A DNA stretch of 64,000 bases from Apteryx mantelli (taxonomy: Eukaryota; Chordata; Aves; Apterygiformes; Apterygidae): contig NC_089981.1 of NCBI RefSeq assembly GCF_036417845.1, positions 67,173,268-67,237,267 of the forward strand, in the 5' to 3' direction. The position numbers and the translations under genes are program-made. Below are positions 57,201 through 64,000 of this stretch, one piece after another. Below the pieces are notes generated by a model. That model did no database searches. It saw nothing but the letters and a program-made list of their open reading frames with translations, and was not told the origin of the DNA. The first letter of the stretch is position 1. Each line of letters opens with the position of its first letter.

Positions 57201-60200
57201 AGCTGATCTGATGACAGCCTTTCCCTGAAATACTTTTGGTTCACAGCAAAGGAACATGTAGCCAAGAAGCTCAAGTCCAGCTTTTTAAATGTAGGCAGTG
57301 CCGGAAAAAACACGCCAGTTAAAGTTTATGAAACAAACTCCACTGTCAGGAGTGTGATTGCTACATGTCTAATAAAACTATCTGAGAAAAGCAAGAGACT
57401 AATACTGAGAAGATATCTTTTAAATACAGAAACAGACAGTACTGTTTAAAGTAGTTAACAGGCAGGAAGAATATTTGAATACAACAAAATAATAGTAGTT
57501 GTATAGTTATCAGCTACATCAGTTTAACATGCAAGTAACAGGTAAACCCTTGTCTCCCTGCAATGTCTGAGAAAACAGTGAAAACTGGACTGGAAAGAGC
57601 ATAACTTTTTATCAGTACAGCAGCATATAGGCAGGCTAAAGGCCTGGTAACTGTATCCAAATGTTTACATACTGTCTTATGTCTCTTTTCCCACTTTTAG
57701 TTCTCAGATAACTTGGCTGGGTTGGTATTGTTCCGTAAGTATGATTCCAGTGTCAATTTAAATGGCAACTTAAAGTCCAGTTTCCTGACAGCTATATTGT
57801 CTAGCCTGCAGACTGCCCTTAGGGTATTTGACAGTGTTAAGGGATGGTAACAGGAAATAGATGCCACAGCTCTGAAACATGATTGTTTGATACACACAGT
57901 TGGTTAAATTTATGTGTTTATTCCCCTTAGAAATGCTGGCATATCAGTCAGTGATAATCTTTATGGTTGTAATCATGGGCTCCCTGAAATGGACAGAAGC
58001 AGAAACGCTGTTGCACCCCGCTGACGGCTGGAGGCTGCTGGGGCATCCTGGGCTTTCAGAACACCTGCTGCTCTCCTCAAGTCTCACTTAGCAAGTCCCA
58101 CAGGTTAAATGGGCTGATGCATGGTCTTGCAGACCTCTAAAATGCTTGCATCAAAGATATGCTTGTCAGTGCCGAACTACTGTGCCATGTATCGAAGGAT
58201 GTTTAGTGTGCCCAGCTTCCAGATGACAGGGGCCTAGAAAGAGGTAATGCTGTTGCTCCAAACTTGGTTATAGCTCTTGGCAAAAACAGCCCTCAACGTA
58301 AATTTCTTTAACTATGAAGCGTTTGCAATATTTTTGAGATGATAGGTCCTTCTTTTAAACAAAGAAACATAATATTTATTCCTCACAGTGAAAAAAGCTT
58401 CTGTGTGTTTTCTTGACAGTGGCTCCTAATTTAATCTGAGTTGATTTAAGCAGAGATTCATAGATGAAACTTATCACCTTACACAGATTTCCATTTTCTA
58501 GCGCTCAATATGACAGATAAGATACACCTACATGAGATTATAACAATCATTATCATTAGCTCACCTAGATTGCTAGGTTAAAGCTGTTGTATATTCATTT
58601 TGTATTACATGGTGAAGAATTCTCAAAGTTGCTTGCCTCACAGTCACAGGAGCTAAAGATAAAAGGAGCCATTAATACCTTACCCATCTTTAGATCCTGC
58701 TTTTGGCTCTGCTGGAATTCTCCCTTGACCTTATTCAGTACTTCAACTCAGATTTCAAGGCAGCAGGGGAGTCTTGATGGGACATTTTTAATTTGAATCC
58801 ACCACCTCACCTTGTGCCTCACTTTTTATTAAAAGTTAATCTTTTAACCTGATGTCAGATCAAGTTATGAAATCTTGTTCACTTTTTTACTACTTTTAAT
58901 GCCAAAACTCTCACAGAAGTTAATAATATGTGACCTTTAATGAAAACTGTGTGTATCCCTCAGTCTTTGGCCTATTCACTGATGATTGTCTTTCTTTTGA
59001 AATATGGCATGTGCCAGATTTATGAAAGTCTGAATACAAAAGTTATTTTGAGAATGAACTTGCTTTTAGAGCAAAGACAGAAACCATATTCTTTGAACTG
59101 AAGGGTCAAGGAGATTTCTGGCACTTATTTTGAACTAAATTATTTGAGCCACTTAATTATCTCAAGGAAAGATAACACATTTATCTCCATGTATGTCTCT
59201 CAGTGTTTTCCTTGTCACCAGCATAGTTCTTTGATTTATTCTTGGCCATTATTTTCTAATAGAGACAAAATGGTCTCCACATGTGCAATCATGTTAAAGA
59301 ACTGTGGAATATAAAAAGGTTACATACATGCTGTCTTTTTCTTCAGACATAGTTAATTACAGTGTAACGGTATGTTAAGTGAACACAGAGCAGTGCCTCA
59401 TCTTGGCAAGATTCCTTATCTATATTTTGCATTTTTTAGGAAAGTAAAGGTGTTAACATAGTTTTGCAAATTTTTTAAGAAACGAAAAGACTTCATGGAT
59501 TAATTTTCTTAGTTTAGAGATTTAAAATGTGCTGGGAGAACAGAAAAGAGATAGCTAAATTTCAATTCTGAAAAAGGAGATCTAGGAAGTAAACACATTA
59601 TAATTTCATTAGACACTATAAAATCCTATTACTCTTACTTTATATATAGACAGACCTAACTCTCCTGCAGAGATAATAGTAGATGGAGTGGCCTGGGCTT
59701 CATAAAAATTGGTCTACTAAATATATACATTTTCAACTCATTGAATAGAAAGAGAATATCATTAGAACTCAAATCTGTTTTTATAGACAGCAAGTCTATA
59801 AAAGGATATCATTAGTTGACTTTCATTCACAATGAAAGAATTTGAAATCTGTGATGACATAACTACGGGCAGTAGTAGATGTAGAGAATGAAGTCTATGT
59901 TACATTTTGCATCAACAGAAGGCAAAGAGATACACTATCCTCTGTATTGTTAAGCATGACTTATATGGTGACTGGTGTGTTCATTGCAATGAATGGGGTG
60001 AATTTAAATGACCTGAGGCATCCAAATTCACTGATGAGCTCTGTAAAAGAGGCAGAAAAAAAGAGTACAAAGTACTGTTGGAGACTTGAAGGAATTAGCA
60101 GGAAAAATAGGTCATATAATTATAAAGCTAAATAGATTGTTGTAGTCGATGGGACTACTATACAACAGTCCTGTAGCAATTTGGGGGGAATGTTTATTGC

Positions 60201-60304
60201 AAAGTCACTTTCAAAGCCTAGAGGAATCTTTAACAAGTCTCCAATAAACTATCAAGTATCACAGAAAAAAGGTCTGAAGAGACAGAGAGGGGGCATGAGA
60301 AAAT

Positions 60305-60823
60305 GTGCACATCTCCCAGCTGGCTGCCATGACTGACCTGATTCTCCAGCCCAAGAGGTTAATCAGAGTGCTCCAAGAGTGGTGCATTTCAGCTGAGTGC
60401 TACAGCGACCGAGCCCCCTGTGGACCTGGGGTTTCCTCGACAGCCACAGCGCACGTGTACTACCTAGCCCTGTGCACAGTAAGACGATCTCTGTCTGAAA
60501 GCATCAAATGCACACTGCATTTTTGTGTGCAAACTGTGGTTTTGTATCAGAGGAGCAGTAAGTCAAAACTTTTGGAAATGCTTGACCTTGTGCACCTGCG
60601 TTATACCAGCACCGTGCACACAAGCTGTGGACATGCAGGGTTTCTGGAGAGGTGGCACTCAGTGACGAGACCCTACCACTATGCCAATTGTACAGAAGCA
60701 GTTTGTAGAACTTTTGGAACCATTATCAAAAATAAGGCTACCAAACATCCAGGATCCCACAGAAAGACAGCAATTTTACAGGAATCCCTAGACAGATTCC
60801 TGAGAGAAAAAGACGACTTGTAA
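60305..60823 (+). other. Unexplained 172-codon open frame in TSHR intron 3
   Basis: The predicted product starts MHISQLAAMTDLILQPKRL and ends LREKDDL. It has nine cysteines, several histidines and a basic C-terminal third. I see no signal peptide or named domain, and cysteine/histidine spacing does not fit a C2H2 or BED finger. It is in the same orientation as TSHR, inside an intron about 1.5 kb before exon 4. It could be a decayed repeat, an unannotated alternative exon or chance. Confidence 0.15.
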
Positions 60824-61599
60824 AGGAGGGGCTTGGCATATGGTAATCTTATAAAGTAATAAGAAGGTCTTGGACAAGCTTGCCTGTTATTGGATAATCA
60901 GACATATCAGGAAGCTGGACAGTTTAAATGTGTAGGGTTACAGTTTGATGACTGAAGAAATACAGGCACAGGTACAACACGGGCATATATTTTCTTTCCA
61001 GAGAATTTCTGTTAGTTGTGCAGGCTTTAAAAAAAATCCACTACAGTGAAGGTGGTGAAATTCCAGTGACTTCAGAGGGCAGGGTGTGTGGCTAGACAAC
61101 ATGAGCTAAAGTTTTAATGGAAAACAATGTGATAGTGTACAGCTTGCGGATGAAGCTGACATTGAAGCTCAACGAACAGTGCTGAGTACAGCCTGAGAGG
61201 ACCCCTGAGACTGCGCAGTCGTGGAAAACATGCCTTGACAGGAAGAGAACAGCTAAAAACATGTGTGATCCAGACCAGCTTTGCTAGTTTAAATTGTATT
61301 TTGCAATGCTATTGCTCTCCCAACCCACCTTTCGCTCCAGCTGCTGTGGAGGGTGCTACTATATTAACTTACCCGAGACATTGTTTCATCTGGATGGATA
61401 TTACTGAGAATGTATCAGGGTAAAGGGCCCAGAATTACTTTAAATTTCTGTTGTATTCTCTTCTACCAGATGATTTCCAGGAGATCTCATCTGCCCTAGC
61501 TACAACATACTTCAACTGTATATCACAAAATAGTAACTGTACAGGGGATTGTGAGGCTTAGCACATGTGAAGGGCTTTGAATTTAAGTCAAACATGTAA

Positions 61600-61760
61600 G
61601 TTTTGCATATTCTGAAGGAGCTTTTATTTCCATTTTATTGTGGCTAAACTAAGGCATAGAGCCATATTAACTTTTTAGGATGTTATAGCACATAACTGTT
61701 AAACAAGAAATAAAACTCATGTCTAAATCCCACTCCTACCTCTCTAGAAAAGATTCTGCC
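61600..61760 (+). repeat. Relic of an ancient amniote repeat (MIR-like pattern)
   Basis: The stretch 'ttatttccattttattgtgg', 'ctaaactaaggcatagagcc' and 'aaataaaactcatgtctaaa', 'tcccactcctacc' parallels 'ttatttccattttacagatg', 'gggaaactgaggcacagaga', 'ggaattgaacccaggtctcc'. Only the pattern is preserved. Confidence 0.5.
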
Positions 61761-62314
61761 TTTGTATTTATTAGCTTCGTTGTAAAGGTTTTAAACTTGT
61801 TTATGTTAACTTACATTAATAATGCACATGTTACAATTAAGTTACAAGGTAGGAGGTTTACCTGACAGTACTGACGATGACTATGGCACTGATAGGCACC
61901 AACTGTAGACTCTCAAGAAATCAAATATTTTTTTTTATTTTTGATTTTCTTCTTTTTACTTAATTTCGCAGACACAAAACTCTACCCATGTTCCCTAATG
62001 CTGCATCAAGCCTTAACCATATGCTGTCACTTTGATTTTAACAGGCAGAATTGAACAAGTCTGAGGACCCCTAAGCAAAAGTCAGGTGTTTCTTCCCCCT
62101 TGATTAAACTAGGTAGTGTCCAGGACTGCATCTATCCAGGTGATAATTCTTCAATATAAGATTGCTCAAAAAGTGTTGTGACCTCCAGCCAGCCAACATG
62201 AAAGCTCATTACAGGAATTAGTTTCCTGAAATTTCACTTTAATATTGCTAGCTTCTGTTCAATAAATAATAATAATAAAAGATCGGTATGATAATGTTCC
62301 CCCTTTTTTTACAG

Positions 62315-62389
62315 TGAAATTCGAAATCTTAGAAACTTGGGTTACATAGATGCAGATGCCTTTAAGAACCTCCCACTGCTGAAATACCT
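62315..62389 (+). CDS. TSHR: TSHR exon 4: leucine-rich repeat
   Basis: 75 nt between acceptor TTACAG (ending 62314) and donor GTAAGT (62390). Joined in phase it reads EIRNLRNLGYIDADAFKNLP then LLKY, ending two bases into Leu131. Human reads [25 protein letters not shown]. The human sequon at Asn113 (NLT) is NLG here (62334-62342), so this glycosylation site is lost. Exon length and phase match human. Confidence 0.97.
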
Positions 62390-63650
62390 GTAAGTATTTG
62401 GCACCTGTAAGTGGTTGGCACTTAAAGCTCACAGAGGACTCTTTAAAGTCTTCACAGTATAGTGGTTTTGTTTCTTTTCTTTTCATTTTGCAGCTGGTTA
62501 CAATGTTTTCCCGTACTGCTTTATTTTCAAAACAGAAAACCAGCTAGATTGGACCTTTGATTTTGCCAGAAAGGGAAAAATGCTCACAAATTCATCAGTA
62601 ACTTTGCCATTCTTCTTATCTATTAAATAACTGGAATGCACAAACATCTGCTTGGTAAAATTCTGCAGCTAGTATTCTATTAAGGATTAGAATTGTCTTA
62701 CCATATTTGTGTAGGGAATCCTGGAAAGAGGGACACAATAGAAATATGCACATCTTTGGAACTTGCTAGATATATATATTTACATATGTATGTAAATACC
62801 TGTCAGCTACATGCAACAAGCTGATCTGTAGACACCTGATTTCATACAACTTCCATGGCAGAAAGAAGTCTGGAGAGTTCCTCCATATTCCCAAGAAGTT
62901 TCTCAAGAGCAGCACAGAGTAGTGAAACCCTGAAATTACAAAATTATAGCATAAGAGAACGAGGAAGAGAAAGAGCATAACTTCTATGATTTTGAGACTC
63001 CAGAAAGGGTGGTGTGCATGTGGTAGGGATAGTGGTGAGGAGGAATGATTTTCCAGGTTTTCCTATGTATCTGAAAGCAATAAAAAGAATATAATCAGAA
63101 TTATTTTATGTCAGGAGAACAGCTTTCAAATTTGAGAACTATATTTTCTTAAGTTATTTTCACTCTATAGGAGTTCAGAAATAAGGGTCATTAACTGTAT
63201 TCATGTAAAATTTGACAGTTGGAAGACCAGATTGTTTCCCTTTTTAGAGGTATTTGGAGATATTTAGAGGTATTTTCTTAGCCTCAATAAATGATAGAGG
63301 ATTTGGTGGTCCAGCTTACTGTCTGAAGCAGCCTAAATCTGTCAAGTGAATCTGGAGTTGTAATTTTTTCTCCCCTACCATTTTCACTGGCTACTTCCCC
63401 CTGCAGATCTGCTTACCTGTCTTATTATTCCAGTTCACATCTTTTAGATTCTATGATTTATCATAAATATGCTATTTTGGTTTTTTTACTTGTTCTAGCA
63501 TCCTTAATTTTGAACAGTTGATTATATGCAAATTTATTGCCAATAGAAAGTATGAAATAAACATCCTGCACTGTTGAATGCTCTAAATACACTTTTTTTT
63601 TTCCTTCAGTAGTCTGTTTCATGTAGTTTTCTGTCTCTCCTCTGTTTCAG
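62390..63650 (+). other. TSHR: TSHR intron 4 (1.3 kb)
   Basis: Bounded by GTAAGT at 62390 and a pyrimidine-rich acceptor TTTCAG ending at 63650. A purine-rich patch lies near 62940-62975. No repeat or gene is recognised. Confidence 0.9.
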
Positions 63651-63725
63651 TGGGATTTTTAATACTGGACTCAAAGTATTTCCTGACCTCACCAAAATCT
63701 ATTCATCTGATGTGAACTTTTTACT
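63651..63725 (+). CDS. TSHR: TSHR exon 5: leucine-rich repeat
   Basis: 75 nt between acceptor TTTCAG and donor GTAAGT (63726). It reads [20 protein letters not shown] then VNFL, ending two bases into residue 156. Human reads [25 protein letters not shown]. It is the most conserved exon in the window. The remaining LRR exons, hinge and seven-transmembrane exon are beyond the right edge. Confidence 0.97.
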
Positions 63726-64000
63726 GTAAGTATCTGTCCTCATAGCTGGTAAGAATACTGCTGACTTCAGACCACAAGAAACCCTATAGTGAAGGCTTCC
63801 ATTTTAAAGAAAAGTATCAAATAAGTCTGCCAAAACACTTTTCCTCAAGATAGTTCAATAACCATTGATACCAAAGCTGGGAAATGCTGGGTTATCTAGC
63901 ACTATAAATTTGATCTGGATGAGACATGGACACAATCACATTTCTCTTGAATTAGCCAAAGCTCATGATACAGGACTTCTATTGGCCTTTTGCTTTTATT
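63726..64000 (+). other. TSHR: Start of TSHR intron 5
   Basis: Donor GTAAGT at 63726 followed by intronic sequence to the window edge. Nothing else is recognised. Confidence 0.9.

Larger units (their letters stand above)
50332..62314 (+). other. TSHR: TSHR intron 3 (12.0 kb)
   Basis: Bounded by GTAAGT at 50332 and TTACAG ending at 62314. It contains CR1 copies near 51.1, 54.6 and 56.9 kb, two relics of one ancient repeat (51.4 and 61.6 kb), and unexplained open frames at 53812-54375 and 60305-60823. A small hairpin occurs at 52205-52223 (CCTGCCG, loop AGTAG, CGGCAGG). The stretches 52.5-53.8 and 57.4-60.2 kb show nothing I can name. Confidence 0.85.

Noticed and set aside
1..64000. CRISPR arrays, operons, prophage, insertion sequences, bacterial-type terminators
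   Set aside because: The window is vertebrate nuclear DNA with spliced genes and CR1 LINEs; nothing prokaryotic was seen.
1..64000. Endogenous retrovirus
   Set aside because: I saw no paired LTRs, primer-binding site or gag/pol motif on either strand; the reverse-transcriptase-like piece at 29960-30190 belongs to CR1.

Overview
This window is nuclear DNA from a bird, or a close archosaur relative. It is AT-rich overall with GC-rich islands at promoters. It carries many copies of the CR1 LINE, including two with the bird/reptile CR1 3' end (ending in the ATTCTGTG-type octamer), and older CR1 relics in both orientations. Coding sequence is a small fraction. Most open frames are chance or GC-driven.

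Two genes are recognised with confidence, arranged head to head. On the minus strand is the 5' end of CEP128 (centrosomal protein 128): one coding exon at 1092-1252 with the start codon, an intron of about 4.4 kb, and a CpG-island promoter at about 5.6-6.33 kb. That promoter holds a match to the RFX X-box, an ETS site and two ZNF143-like sites. On the plus strand is the 5' half of the extracellular domain of TSHR (thyrotropin receptor). Exons 1-5 are at 19808-19977 (coding part), 43347-43418, 50257-50331, 62315-62389 and 63651-63725. All splice sites are GT-AG, exon lengths are 170/72/75/75/75, phases are continuous, and the joined frame reads 155 full codons with no stop. The rest of TSHR lies beyond the right edge. 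This head-to-head order is the same as in mammals.

Layout: 1-1091, CEP128 intron 2; 1092-1252, CEP128 first coding exon; 1253 to about 5630, CEP128 intron 1; about 5.6-6.33 kb, CEP128 CpG island; 6.4-19.4 kb, intergenic (unexplained 265-codon ORF, microsatellites, two old CR1 relics, a GC-rich island at 13.06-13.69 kb, a decayed coding-like stretch at 16.1-18.4 kb, and a four-copy 18-bp minisatellite); 19.43-19.81 kb, TSHR GC-rich promoter/5'UTR; then TSHR exons separated by introns of 23.4, 6.8, 12.0 and 1.3 kb that contain CR1 fragments, short tandem repeats and a few inverted repeats.

CEP128 acts at the mother-centriole subdistal appendage and basal body. TSHR is the Gs-coupled glycoprotein-hormone receptor. 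They are neighbours by conserved synteny; nothing here shows a shared pathway. I found no new biological system. The best leads are loss of two N-glycosylation sequons in TSHR relative to human, the ciliary X-box in the CEP128 promoter, the unexplained GC island and long ORF between the genes, and a 34-nt AT palindrome in TSHR intron 2. Family assignments rest on remembered protein and repeat patterns; no database search was run.
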